The notes: generated by a model from the sequence alone, not told the origin. Shown: positions 36,706-47,814, counted from the first letter of the stretch. The stretch is 64,000 nucleotides of DNA from Halichondria panicea (GCF_963675165.1 NC_087377.1:3254978-3318977), one strand, 5' to 3'. Program-made: numbers and translations.

Positions 36706-39255
36706 GATTCTTTTCAGAAAATTCAATGAATGCTTGAATGTATTTTAGATGCTTAATTTGGCCAAGTTTTATAGTGCCTGAATGCACTGTCCTCGTTTCA
36801 TAAATACATGTACTCACCAATATTATCATACTGATTTTAAATTGTACCGACATTGTTAATGGAGGTGAAACACTTTATCTAGTGAGGGTTCTGATGCAGG
36901 AACTAGATATGACAGTGAGTGCATGTAATTTGTTGTAACATGCATGCATAATATTAAACGCGAAGTATTGTAATAGTACATGTCATAGGGCTCTGATGCA
37001 GGAACTTTACCTGATAGTGAGTGCGTAAGATGTTATAACATGCAGCATTGCTTTAATAGTTAAAAAGAAGCACAAAATTGAACCTGGCTTTGGCGGTCTA
37101 TTTTTTCTGTTTAGTTAAACAACTATTCCCCTATAAGTGATCCATGGCAACATAAGGTTTATGCATGCATGCATGGTCATTATAATAGAATTGCTATAAT
37201 TATAATACGTAATTGGTTTGGGAGAGAAACAACTAACAGTTTTCGGCTAAGGTCTAAGACTTGGTAAAAACATCTATAGATAGTGTTTAGCTATCTTAAT
37301 AAAAGTTCGTTACACATGTTTTATGTTACTGTAACGAATGTGTTTTTACTGTGTACTCTGCTGGACCTTACCGTTAGATGTCCTAGAGAGATTTGAAGGA
37401 CATCTAACGGCTAAGGTCCAGCAGAGTACACAGTAAAAACACATTCGTTACAGTAACATAAAACATGTTACAGTGGAACCCCTCTATAACTGACACCTTT
37501 GGGGAACAATACAATGTTTTGGCCTTTATACAGAGGCCGTGGCCTTTGTTGAGAGGTTGTTTTGTACACAAACTGTTCATTTGGGACCGGGTGCCTGGCC
37601 GTTATATAGCAACTGGCTTTAATTTATTCGGAGGTGGTTTAGAGAATATTTTAGGGCTCTGATGCAGGAACTAGATATGACAGTGAGGGCACGTAACATG
37701 TTCTAATAATTATGGTTCTGTCTCGAGGATAGTAAATCATTGCTTACTTAGTATAAGTGTTGCTAACTACATCCAAAACGTCCTATCTGGCCGTAATGAA
37801 CGTATTATACATGTAAAATCACATTCAGTCCCAAAATCTCACAATTCCTAAGTTTTAAGGTGACCGACTACGATTTAAATAATTTAATCCACACTTAGTG
37901 TGCCTTAAGTTACTTTGCAGCAGGGGTAGAGTGATGTGTTCGGACAAAAAATGAGCTTGTTTTGAGTGAACTAAGACACTTTCATAGACTGCTAATGAGA
38001 CGGTAGTTGGAGCTAGTTATAATAATATTATTATAGTTTTAAACTTGTAGGCGATCTTCGAAAGCAACAAAAAACAGTTACCCAATCGATCTAATCGTTG
38101 CTGCATATAGATTCAAGATCATTCTTAATAATAAAGGTTATTTGATAAAAATTTATTGTACCATTTTTCTGCTGTGCTGGGCATTATGTCATCCAGTGCC
38201 ATATATGGCATGTTGTACGAGGTCGCCTGACTTGTTGCCTAATGACGTCAAATTCTTCTGATTGGTCAATTTTTCCCTGTAAAAGACATGTGTTTTGAGT
38301 GGAATTTTAGTGAATTCTAGTTGAATTTCATAGTAAATTCATAGGTTTTGTTCCCACAACTAATGGAAAAGGTAGTAGCCTATAAAAGGGACCAAAGGGT
38401 GTTCTGGAGGGCCATAAGTCCCAAAAGTATATTTCTTTCATCACAACTTGCAATATATGGTTGCTATGGTAGTGATGCAATATATGCCATATACAGAGCA
38501 CTGGATTGCTTTGATCTGCCCACTCACTGGGCAACAACTTGAAAAATAACAATACAAGCAAATTGAGATGAAATGGATTCAAATGTATATATATAGCCAC
38601 TCGCAGGTAGAAAACTAACAGGTCAAGCTGTATGCACGAGGCTATAGAGATGACGTGACAGCACTAAATCCTTTAGAATGCACCTAGCCAATTCAAAATC
38701 GTGTAATTTAATGCCTCACTTGGATGGACTCGAGGTTAATGTGGTGCACAAGGCGCACTTGGCATGCATACAAACACTTAATCTTGGCTAGGTGTGCATG
38801 TCTTAAATATCTAGTTTGGGACAGCTGGTACTGGCCAGTATATATACGGAATAGCGAGGCCACATTTCAGGAAAAGTTGTGCAGTAAACATGAATCTGTA
38901 CCAACGATACGACTGGTATATATTGATGTGGCCGTACTCAGAGATTGAGCCGGATTAGCGAGAGTCTATACTAATACACATAGCTATAATAGCTATATAG
39001 GAGTCCTCAAATAACATGACACTTGAGTAACTAATGAATGCTACATGTGAATGATTTCCAAAAAATCAGCTATTAATTATCTGCACAATAATTAAGATCG
39101 AACACTTTTCACTGTATACACATTCATTGCAATCATTGACAAGATAATTTCAGCACATCTGCAACATGTTCTAATGCTATATAGATATTGAGTTCAACAA
39201 CTATACACACAGTTCATAAAGCAGATGTATACAATCAGAAGCACAAGAGTCCAAA
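36706..39255. other. Intergenic S1-S2
   Basis: Contains three GGGCTCTGATGCAGG repeats, the foldback at 37314-37468, and at 37470 a CAGTGGAACCCCTCTATAA end resembling a pogo-type TIR whose partner I could not find. 37.86-39.2 kb has no supported feature. Confidence 0.55.
37314..37468. mobile_element. Foldback element with about 72-bp arms
   Basis: Near-perfect inverted arms (ACATGTTTTATGTTACTGTA at the left end, its reverse complement at the right) around a loop containing AGAGAGATTTGA. The inner arm ends include CTCTGCTGGACCTTA and CCGTTAGATGTCCT. A solo arm at 15238 shows dispersal. The inner CTAAGGTC core resembles CGGCTAAGGTCTAGGACTT at 35322. Confidence 0.9.
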
Positions 39256-39604
39256 TTACTTGAGTCTGCTCAGAAGAAATTGCAGTAAAAGGCTAGTAGG
39301 ACAGTCATGCTCACTGTATAAATTTAGCGCAACAGTGATTGCATCTGCGTCAACAGCGGTGCCATAGTATTCTTCAGGGCTGCCAAGGATTTCATTTACC
39401 TTCGTGCAAAGGTCCTGTAGGTTACTGTGAGAGGTTTTACCACGAGAAAGGGTAAATAAATTTTTTTCCACAATGGAGGTGTGGATATCTGCCTCCAGTA
39501 TTCCCAATATACTCTTTGTTGTCACAGTATGTTTTCTTTAAGTTGACGGCCTCTGCCATCAGAAGTAGAGAAGTGAAAGCCAAAACCGTTACAAAGATCT
39601 TCAT
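39256..39604 (-). pseudogene. Secreted small Cys protein S2, one frameshift
   Basis: Starts with signal peptide MKIFVTVLAFTSLLLMAEA and KKTYC, YIGNTG, YPHLHCGKKF, then runs out of frame; the rest (TLSRG, NLQDLC, VNEILG, YYGTA, HDCPTSLL) continues in another frame to a stop at 39256. The change of frame falls at or just after an A7 run (39462-39468 on the plus strand as T7), so a polymerase or assembly error is as likely as true loss. Core promoter present upstream (TATA box plus GACACACT). Confidence 0.75.
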
Positions 39605-40778
39605 TATCGCTCGATCTGTCTCAGACAATAATAATTATTATTACTGAGCATATAATTATTATGTGTAGTGTCTGTTTCTGAATCAGAGTGTGTCTGTTTT
39701 ATATAGTCAGTAGCAGTCTACAGGATCCCATGGTTTCTCTTTATTAAATCAAGGGCTTATAAGCCCTTAAAACAAATAATCCAAATGTGAAGGAAATGAG
39801 CAAAAGAATATGATTATGCAATTGCTCACAAAAAGTATACATTAAATGCATGCTATACGGCTGATAGGGAACGATAATAGGACTTCCTGTATGCATGCAT
39901 GCCATGGCGGGATGGCCCTGAATGCAGTTTGACCACTCGCTATGCTAACTAACATCTTTACCAAACGTTGATCACCACTAGTCTAAGGGCTGGTTGGGGA
40001 ACCTAGGATTTCCTTGATTATGTATTCGCAGTTTGACCACTGTCTATATGCTAAAACAAACATCTAATTCTTCAAAACCAACAGGTTAATCAGTCACTTG
40101 GGGGATGACAGGAGACACCAGTTGTGAGGATTCCTGCATCGGCCCTGAATATGCACGTATTGGCATGCAGTTGATCACTTTATGGTACACCATGCAATTT
40201 AATTCACCTAAAATCACTGAAAAGGCAAAATAGTTATGCTAGACTATAGTCTAATTGATGATACTCAATTATATAGGCTAGTGCATGTGCAGAGTTGATA
40301 ATTATGTGGTGGTGTGCAGAAGGAGTTCTTCACAATTGCATGACTAATGCACATGTCCCAAGGCAACTGTTAAAGGAAGTAATTGCATGATCAAGTTGTG
40401 ATGACTAATTAATGTGTTATTCTATACTGTACCATAGATTATGTATTCTATATTAAGAGTATTCTGGTTAGTTCTCTTCTAGTTTGAGTTATCATTTTGT
40501 ATAAATACCTGTGTATGCATGTTTATGAATCAGAGTTCTTATTATTCAAGTCCATCTACGATATTACACAAGTGGTAAACCACATGCAACAGTCGTGAAA
40601 AAAGTTTTCAAAATGGTTACACGACACATACATGAGCTGCCGCATGCTACTGCTCTGAATAATTATGAACAATTGCATTAAGAAAGTTATCTGCACAATC
40701 ATGACCAATAATTATTTTCATGCAGGTAAACAATTTTCATTGCACATTGCAATCACATCGCTATAAATAATACAAAAT
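39605..40778. other. Intergenic S2-S3
   Basis: Holds the S2 promoter and several copies of GGCCCTGAAT...CAGTTTGACCACT (about 39910, 40020, 40140). No gene seen. Confidence 0.5.
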
Positions 40779-40905
40779 ACCTCCAGCATTCCCAACATAC
40801 TCTTTGCTGTCTGTCACAGAATGTTTCTTTAAGCTGGCCTCTGCCATCAGAAGGAGAGAAGTGAAGGCCAAAACCGTTACACCGGAAGTATAAACCATGC
40901 GCATG
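40779..40905 (-). pseudogene. Secreted protein family fragment S3
   Basis: Only the signal peptide and first mature residues remain: VTVLAFTSLLLMAEA, then a deletion before SLKKHS, and SKEYVGNAGG, after which homology stops in flanking sequence. No C-terminal Cys residues and no proper start context. The sequence upstream of it is also found at 46018, upstream of a second scrap point. Confidence 0.8.
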
Positions 40906-41653
40906 ATTTCCACATTTTCGAAGCAGTACATTATTAATTGAGGTTCGAGATCAATTCGCGAAAACTGTGAAAATTTAGCGTCTCGAAAATAACCAGCTAT
41001 TATAATTATAGATAGTGGCATGCAGTCTATAATTTATATATAAGATCCTGCAAAAAGATCTCTTTGCATCTAGTAACCGAGAGAAAGTGAGAATCGCAAT
41101 AATTATTACTTCATATATCTCATCATTAGGCCGAGCAAAGCGATTCTATTATACTTTCCCGCTGAAAAGTATATTGCGGAACGTATGTATGTATGCAAGA
41201 GCGTGTGACCGTATATAGTGGGTAATACATTTTTTGTGAGGTAAAAAATTACTCAAACACGGTAATTTTCACGAGTCAAAACTTCGTTTTACTTCATTGC
41301 TTGCACGTACGCCTATACATGTTGTGGAGGTCATGCAGCTTTCCTACGAAAGTAACGCTTTTCCCCATGCACGATAATTACCTGCTGTACGATAATTTAC
41401 ATGCATGCAGTGACATGTGTGAAATAATGGTCATAATTATGGCAAAGAAAAGTCAAATCCAATTCTCAAAAAAACAAACTACACATGCATGCACTGATCA
41501 TGAAATAAACAATAGCATAGTTTCGGCACACTATAATTATAGCTACACATGCAGTCTAATGCAGCTGTATATATTGAGTTCAAACACTATTATAGATACG
41601 TATAAAGAACGTGCATGTACGTATGTATAAGCTGAAAACATTGTGACAGTATA
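40866..41653. repeat. Segmental duplication, copy 1 (copy 2 at 46018-46817)
   Basis: About 790 bp starting at AACCGTTACACCGGAA and ending at GACAGTATACAAAC is repeated at 46018-46817 in the same orientation with a few indels. In copy 1 it runs into the middle of S4; in copy 2 into the intact 3' end of S6. It includes part of a CCGTATATAGTGGGTAA MITE. Confidence 0.85.
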
Positions 41654-41911
41654 CAAACCAGCGTTACCATAGTAGTTCTGAATATTGCCCAGGATTTCGT
41701 CCACCTTGTTACAACGGCCTTGCAAATTATTGTGACTGCATTTGCTCCGAGAAAGTGTCAGAAAATTCTTCCCGCAATGGAGGTGTGGATACTTGTTTCC
41801 TAGGTTCCCAACATACTCTTGATTGCCACAATATTTTTTCTTGAAATTAATGGCCTCTGCCACCAGAAGGAGAGAAGTGAAGGCCAACAACGCTACGAAA
41901 ATCTGCTTCAT
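41543..41911 (-). pseudogene. Secreted protein S4, C-terminus replaced
   Basis: Intact signal peptide (MKQIFVALLAFTSLLLVAEA) and family core: KKYCGN, YVGNLG, YPHLHCGKNF, LSRSKC, NLQGRC, ILGN, YYGNAG. Homology then stops at plus-strand position 41660: the last 30 or so residues, with the conserved CPT Cys, are missing and the frame runs on for 32 unrelated residues. The break coincides with the end of the 790-bp duplication, so a deletion removed the gene's 3' end. Shared promoter present (TATATAGACACACTGC and the upstream element). May still be expressed as an altered protein. Confidence 0.75.
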
Positions 41912-41972
41912 GTTTGTTGCTCTGTCTCAGACAAGATCAGCTTGTGACTATATAGTGACTATAGTGAGCATG

Positions 41973-41990
41973 CAGTGTGTCTATATATAA
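41973..41990 (-). promoter_or_regulatory. S4 core promoter
   Basis: Reads on the gene strand as TTATATATAGACACACTG: TATA box directly joined to the family motif GACACACTG, about 62-79 bp before the ATG. Confidence 0.65.
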
Positions 41991-42036
41991 TTTACTTGAT
42001 ATATAGTGGCAGTCTTACTCTAGGATCCTACAAAAA

Positions 42037-42105
42037 GGTATCTTTGCATCTACGAAAATCGGATTCTGGAATCCAAACGTGAAGGAAGTGATCCAAGAGA
42101 TTCTC
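42037..42105 (-). promoter_or_regulatory. Upstream promoter element of S4
   Basis: Plus-strand TTTGCATCTACGAAAATC, then GGATTCTGGAATCC (palindrome), then AAACGTGAAGGAAGTG and CCAAGAGATTCTCT. About 130-195 bp before the S4 ATG, the same place as in S7 and S8. Confidence 0.7.
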
Positions 42106-42825
42106 TACATATATATTGAAAAGTACATTGGGAAACGTATACTGTACGCACACAACAGTATAGTTATAATATACAGTGTATTAACTCAAATACGGTATCA
42201 TGGTCTGACTCTCAAGCAATTGAATGAATAAAACAATTCTTATTTATCAGTGGGAAATTGTCAAGCATGAGGTGCAAACAAATTTCGCGTTTATCGAGAG
42301 CTGACAGAAGACGTGAAACTTAAAACTTGGATAAACTCATGCATGCATGCACATGCACTGTGGCTAATAACTCAGTTGCAAGTGTTAGTGACGTCTTCAG
42401 TCCTAGATGTAGAATGGAATGTGCGTGGGAGTTTAATACAATGTACTCCTGTTATAACACTATAGCCTCGATCCCAGGCCGCTCTACCTCAAAGAGAGGG
42501 CCTGGTATCGACTGCTTGCGCATGCGCTAACCATTAGCCAGATATACTGGCTAACGCAGGATAACAACGTGTATGCTCAGTAAAACAACGACGTCACAAC
42601 AAACGGAAGTGGATTGAAGTAGATAGAAAGTTCGATGGAAGGTTTCTATATAGCCCATCTGAGAAAGAGCTGATAGCTACCCGTAGCCTGCTATGCTAAC
42701 AAGACTCACAGCCTGCAACAGTGTGGATGACAATCGTTTGAACGGAGTGAAAGCTGACACTAGCCTAATGGACAGGCTACGCCCATCTAACACTAACTTT
42801 GGAAAGTCTACTACATGTATATACT

Positions 42826-43404
42826 ACTACTACCAGGAGCCCATAAATAAGAGAAGGAGCGGTTAACTTCAACGTATACTCGGGGATCACGTCTCGTAAT
42901 TGCCGGTGAAACCGCACTTCCTTGTTTGGAAGCGACTAAGTGCTTGCAAACCGCTATTGTGTATAACACGTGTAGGGATGTGCGCATGCGCCAAAAGGCT
43001 GGAACTCAGACCACGAAAATAAAATCCGCGAAATCCCTTGTAGAGGTCCATCCGCGAAAATGTATACCCTCGAAATATACCCACTATACGGTAATGAAGC
43101 TATAATATATACCACTTAAGTGACTCTGCATATATGGAAATGCGGTCATAACCACTTACGAAACGTGATCCCCGTAGTCAGCTGCTCCTTCTCTTATTTA
43201 TGGGCTCCTGCTACTACTCATGTAGAAAGAAAATAGACATAGCTGTACAACAAAACTACAGCTCTGTCTCTAGCTAGCTATAGCTACCGTATATAGTGGG
43301 TATATTTCGAGGGTATACATTTTCGCGGATGGACCTCTACAAGGGATTTCGCGGATTTTATTTTCGTGGTCTGAGTTCCAGCCTTTTGGCGCATGCGCAC
43401 ATCA
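42826..43404. repeat. Two interleaved inverted repeats
   Basis: Arm pair 1: 42826-42893 and 43160-43222 (CAGGAGCCCATAAATAAGAG and complement). Arm pair 2: 42977-43094 and 43286-43404 (GCGCATGCGCCAAAAGGCTG and complement; outer end TACCGTATA). The order is 1, 2, 1', 2', so the two foldbacks cross rather than nest. Confidence 0.8.
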
Positions 43405-43931
43405 ACATGCAGCTGTACCTCCACACTGTTAGCCTCGAATCCATAATACTGAACATGCCTACTATTATAAATTTTCGTGGGTATAAATTTTCGCGGTACA
43501 GGCTCAATCCGCGAAAATTTATACCCTCGAAATATACCCGCTATACGGTATTAAATAGCTCTGTGTATAACCTTCAATACTTTGTCAGAATAGTTTCGTG
43601 ATAAATTCAGTATTATAGGACATTATTTTTACGGGAACAAATATCCAATAATTTTGCGCATGCGCTAGCAGTCAGTAGCAGGCCTTCTCTTCAGGGGAGG
43701 CCAGTGAAGGAGGCTATTATAAGACATGCATGTACATGCATATACTATAATGAATGGTCTGAATATGAAACATTTTCACCAGAAGAAAATTGTTACTTTA
43801 CATTTCAGCACACTATACAATCTATTGCTATTGAGTTCAACCATCCATACATTATATACATGCATGCACATGCACGTATATATATATACGGCTATAATTA
43901 AATTATATACTGACAATAGAGTTGAAGTTGC

Positions 43932-44276
43932 TCAGTTCTGAAGGACTTGAAGCAGCACATTCACTGCAGTGAGACAGCCAGCTTTCTTATACTTCTTTAA
44001 CACGGCAGTGATTTCACAGGGTTTACGAGCCTTCCCATAAAATCTGTCAGGACTTCCCAGAATTTCGTTCACCTTGTTACAACGACCATGTAAATTATCG
44101 TGCTGGCAATTGCTCCGAGAAAGCGTCAGAAATTTCCTCCCGCAATGGAGGTGTGGATACTTGTTCTTTCGATTCCCAACAAACTCTCGATTGCCACAAT
44201 AGTCCCTCTTGTAGTTGACAGCCTCTGCCACCAGAAGAAAAGAAGTGAGCGCCAAAATTGCTACAAAAATCTTCAT
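43932..44276 (-). CDS. Secreted small Cys protein S5
   Basis: Intact intronless gene of 114 residues. Signal peptide MKIFVAILALTSFLLVAEA; mature part very basic: YKRDYCGN, FVGNRKNK, YPHLHCGRKF, TLSRSNC, NLHGRC, VNEILG, FYGKARKPC, KKAGCL. It has extra Cys residues beyond the four conserved ones and lacks the Pro after the last Cys. Ends LLQVLQN like its relatives. Upstream are the leader GTCTGAGACAGAGCAACAAC just before ATG, a GACACACTGC motif and the promoter palindrome (44403-44414). Secreted or granule-stored; function unknown. Confidence 0.88.
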   Translation of the reverse strand: MKIFVAILALTSFLLVAEAVNYKRDYCGNREFVGNRKNKYPHLHCGRKFLTLSRSNCQHDNLHGRCNKVNEILGSPDRFYGKARKPCEITAVLKKYKKAGCLTAVNVLLQVLQN

Positions 44277-44324
44277 GTTGTTGCTCTGTCTCAGACAATA
44301 TCAGTGACTATAGTGAGCATGCAT

Positions 44325-44354
44325 GCAGTGTGTCTATTTACACTGTCCTATATA
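44325..44354 (-). promoter_or_regulatory. S5 core promoter
   Basis: Gene strand reads TATATAGGACAGTGTAAA then TAGACACACTGC; here a 10-bp insertion separates the TATA-like box from the GACACACTG motif. Confidence 0.55.
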
Positions 44355-44402
44355 ATCATAAAAGATCCTGTAACATGCAGTGGTCATTGTGTCTAATTAA
44401 AT

Positions 44403-44436
44403 GGATTCTGGAATCTAACAGTTAAGGAAGAGACAA
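44403..44436 (-). promoter_or_regulatory. Upstream promoter element of S5
   Basis: Plus-strand GGATTCTGGAATCT, then AACAGTTAAGGAAGAGAC: palindrome kept, right half degenerate. About 127-160 bp before the ATG. Confidence 0.55.
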
Positions 44437-45053
44437 ACAAACATTTTTACACGCACCATCAGATACACACTGCTGCATGAATATAATTATACCGCCCATG
44501 CAAGCACATGCAGTCATTATACAAGAGTACAAAATAATTATGATTGCATATTGATGAAACGCTTTTAAACTAGCGGCTGTAATGCATATATTAATTTAGA
44601 TGCATGATGCTGTACATGTATGTGTTATTACGGACACATTGCCTGCAATACTTATCATTATCACAAACTACGTATAAAATTCTATACTAGCTTACATGAT
44701 GGTAACAGTGCAGCTGCGTGTATAAAATGATTGTCGGAGAAACACATACCAATCACTACATGCATGTATACTGTATACTGTATACATACATTTGCGAGTG
44801 AAAAACCATAGCAAATGTGCCAAATCAGCACTACACTTTGGAAATATAACTTTTGCGATCAGGATCAGCTATATACTGAAGGATCACGTACGATACATAT
44901 GTACTGCATGTACGTCATACAATTAAGTATACCGGTACATAATTACGTAGGTAATTGCTATCATAATTATGTTCGCTGCAATGGCATAATTATAACTATT
45001 CGTAAAATTCGCAAATGTTTAAGTCATACAATATAATAGTACACCTTATCAAT

Positions 45054-45745
45054 CCATGCGAAGAAGTCCACGATGAGGTCAATGAGTTTAAATATGAGAT
45101 TTTCCTGGAACACAGTGTGTTTGAGTGGGTGGGCGAACGTGACATTCCACTGCATGTACAAATAATTATGAGAATAGCCAAAAGAGAAAACTACAGAACA
45201 ATTGTACAATGTCTATTGTGCATGCATGGTGTCCCTAGGGTGAATAATTTTACACACAATCAGGGTTTCATCTAGTATAGGGTGAACCTTCCCCCCGAAA
45301 ATGTTGTAGAATAATGACATCATCACATTAGTACTACATGTACATGACATCATCACATTGATTACTACATGTAAGGTAGAGATCTACTGTGATGCGTTAG
45401 GCTAAGCATGTAATCAACAAAAATGGGTGTAGCCAAACATCCATGCAGGTTCCCCAAAGTCTCTCCATAACAAGCAGCACGCTAGCTAGGCTACATCTTT
45501 ATTATAGCCACTGTTGGTCTGCCCAAAAGGGCCACAGACAGAGTCAGCTAGGTTTGAAATTCACAGTGTAACTACGAAAGTATGTACATTGGCTGAGATT
45601 TTATAAACGAAGATATGTTCGATAAATGCTAATTAACACAGACCATGCATGTACATGTACGTATGGCTATAATTATGTGCGTACCTCATGAAATATCTGT
45701 AGGAAGTCCAGTAGTGTTACAATCAGGCTGGTTTCACACTCTGTA
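45054..45745 (-). pseudogene. Duplicated HERC exon pair (broken)
   Basis: Two exons matching the HERC gene in the same order and spacing style: 45689-45745 (copy of 58061-58114: LLDFLQIFHE) and 45054-45161 or so (copy of 57114-57221: WNVTFAHPLKHTVF, LIDLIVDFFAWI). Both keep AG and GT sites. The 45.7-kb copy has two extra bases near its start (AGTGTGAAACC against AGTGACAGC), so the frame is lost, and no other HERC exons are nearby. A single unit like the 72-bp minisatellite lies between them (about 45490-45540), as in the functional locus. Confidence 0.85.
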
Positions 45746-46003
45746 TGCATAGGGTGAATAATTTCACACACAATCAGAGTTTCATCTAGTGGGGGGGGCA
45801 GGGGTGAACCTCCCCCCAAAATATTGTAGAATAATGACATCATCACATTAGTACTATATGTCATCATCACTGTGATTATAAGGAAGATCTACTGTGATAT
45901 GTTATAGGCTAAGGATGTAAGTGGGTGTAGCCAACCGTTTAGCGCTTAATGCGTGCCCAAATCTCCCCCCCCCCAATTTTTGATTCTAGATGAAACCCTG
46001 ACA
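45262..46003. mobile_element. Two MITEs of the CAGGGTTTCATCTAG family
   Basis: Copies begin at about 45262 and 45765 with CAGGGTTTCATCTAG (CAGAGTTTC in the second). Each continues with GTGAACCTTCCCCCC-type sequence and TGTAGAATAATGACATCATC; the second ends TAGATGAAACCCTG at 46001. Confidence 0.7.
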
Positions 46004-46017
46004 ATTAAAGTACACAA

Positions 46018-46817
46018 AACCGTTACACCGGAAATATAAACCATGCATGCATGCATGATTTCCACATTTTCGAAGCAGTATACATTATTAATTGAGGTTC
46101 GAGATCAATTCGCGAAACTGTGAAAAAGTGTTGTGTCTCGAAAATAACCAGCTATTATAATTATAGATAGTGGCAGTCTATAATTTATAGAATCCTGCAA
46201 AAAGATCTCTTTGCATCTAGTAACCGAGAGAAAGGGCAATAATTATTACTTCATACCTCATCCATTAGGCCAAGCAAATTAAGCGATTCTATTATACTTT
46301 CCCGCTGAAAAGTACATTGCGGAATTAACGTATGTATGCAAGAGAGTGTGACCGTATATAGTGGGTAATACATTTTTTGTGAGGTAAAAAAAAATTCGTT
46401 TAACTCGAACACGGTAATTTTCACGAGTCAAAACTTCGTTTTACTTCATTACTTGCACGTACGCCTATACATGCATGTTGTGGAGGTCATGCAGCTTGCC
46501 TACGAAACTAACGCTTTTTCCCATGCACGATAATTACCCGCTATACGATCATTTACATGCATGCATGCAGTGACATGTATATTTATTCAAATAATGGTAT
46601 TAATTATCGCAAAGAAAAGTCAAATCCAATTCTCAAAAAAAAAAAACTACACATGCATGCACTGATCATGAAATAAACAATAGCATAATTTCGGCACACT
46701 ATAATTATAGCTACACATGCAGTCTAATGCAGCTGTACATATTGAGTTTAAACACTATTATAGATATTAAGAACGTGCATGTACGTATGTATAAGCTGAA
46801 AACATTGTGACAGTATA
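46018..46817. repeat. Segmental duplication, copy 2
   Basis: Partner of 40866-41653. Differences are mainly CATGCATG and poly-A length changes. Its right end leads into the 3' end of S6. Confidence 0.85.
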
Positions 46818-46824
46818 CAAACAC

Positions 46825-47180
46825 TCAGTTCTGAAGGAGTAGAAACAGCAGTTTCGCCAATTTGGAAGTAGTGGGACAGCCATCAGAGTGGTATTTCTTT
46901 AATATAGCAGTGATAGCAGCGGCGTTCTTAGCCGTCCCATAGAAAAACGGAATATCGCCCAGGACTTCGTTCACCTTGTTACAATTCCCGTCCAATCCAT
47001 TGTGTTTCCCACCAGTTCGAGTGAGGGTCAGATGATCCTTTCCACAATGGAGGTGTGGAGTTCTATACCTGCTGCATTCCCGACGAACTCTTGGTTGCCA
47101 CAGTAATCCTTCTTGAAGTTGACAGCCTCTGCCATCAGAATGAGAGAAGTGAAAACCAAAATTGCTACAAAAATCTTCAT
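46825..47180 (-). pseudogene. Secreted small Cys protein S6, frameshifted
   Basis: Starts MKIFVAILVFTSLILMAEA, KKDYCGN, FVGNAAG; between there and the PHLHCG motif the spacing is not a multiple of three, so the frame changes near 47065 (plus strand). The remainder (TLTRTGG, GNCNKVNEVLGD, FYGTAKN, DGCPTTSK) is open to TGA at 46825. The break is in the part where S8 has a 14-residue insertion, so indels are tolerated there. Promoter present: TATAAAAGTAGACACACTGC and an upstream element at 47290. Likely pseudogene. Confidence 0.78.
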
Positions 47181-47239
47181 ACTGCCGCTCTGTCTCAGAT
47201 AATATCAGACAAAATCAGTAACATGTGTGCATGTCCATG

Positions 47240-47259
47240 CAGTGTGTCTACTTTTATAG
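47240..47259 (-). promoter_or_regulatory. S6 core promoter
   Basis: Gene strand ACTATAAAAGTAGACACACT: a good TATA box followed by the family motif, 60-80 bp before the ATG. Confidence 0.7.
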
Positions 47260-47814
47260 TGTGGCAGCCATGCAGCTGGAAACCTGTAAAAGGCTAGGAC
47301 TCTGGAAATCCATTTGTGAAGGAAGTGAAATTTCCCACAAAAATCAATCTTCATGCAGTCTAGTCATGGTCAAGAGGAACAAAACGTTATGTGTTGTGGT
47401 GTCAGTGCTCAATGATCGTCTTGTGGAGAGTGTTGTTACCAGCTTAGTTGAGTGTGGGAGTCAACACTCCAGGCCAGCACCATGCATTCCAGAGAGTATA
47501 TATACACAGATTTGCATGCGAGTATACTAGACTATTATTATGTATTACTATAGCTTATAGACTGTATTATTATTGAACATTAATGACCTTCTAATTACAT
47601 GCGCTGGTCTATAGGACACTAGGTTATTGCATTTAGAATCTAAAAGTGATGGAAGAAGAAGTTTATACAAGACTATTATGTACCGTACACTCAGATTATA
47701 GTGTTCAGTATGGTCCTATACGAGCTAAGAGTACAGTACATTATTGAAGAATTACAAGATGCTCAGTATATATAAGAGCGTGCGTTGACATAACAGACAA
47801 ATGCATGATGATAT

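Larger units (their letters stand above)
34325..37710 (+). repeat. Dispersed GGGCTCTGATGCAGGAACT repeat, five copies
   Basis: A conserved block of about 55 bp (GGGCTCTGATGCAGGAACTA, then GACAGTGAG and ACGTAACATGTTGTAA) occurs in the same orientation near 34325, 34984, 36888, 36988 and 37653. Three copies of TAAATCCATGCACAATGA (34454, 35071, 35986) follow at variable distance. Looks like decayed local duplication of a larger unit; purpose unknown. Confidence 0.8.
41912..43931. other. Intergenic S4-S5
   Basis: Contains the S4 promoter, an AGCCTCGATCCCAGGCC element at 42465-42540 (relatives at 34396 and 60272), interleaved foldbacks at 42826-43404, and another GCGCATGCGC-containing scrap at 43650. 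Frames such as LYKGFRGFYFRGLSSS on both strands belong to the MITEs. Confidence 0.6.
44277..46824. other. Intergenic S5-S6
   Basis: Holds the S5 promoter, a scrap of the TTGCGAGTGAAAAACC MITE (about 44790-44880), two HERC-like orphan exons, two CAGGGTTTCATCTAG MITEs and copy 2 of the 790-bp duplication. Confidence 0.6.

Noticed and set aside
42887-43601. Repeated frame LYKGFRGFYFRGLSSSLLAHAH on both strands
   Set aside because: It lies exactly in the arms of a foldback MITE, so the identical peptide on both strands follows from the inverted repeat.
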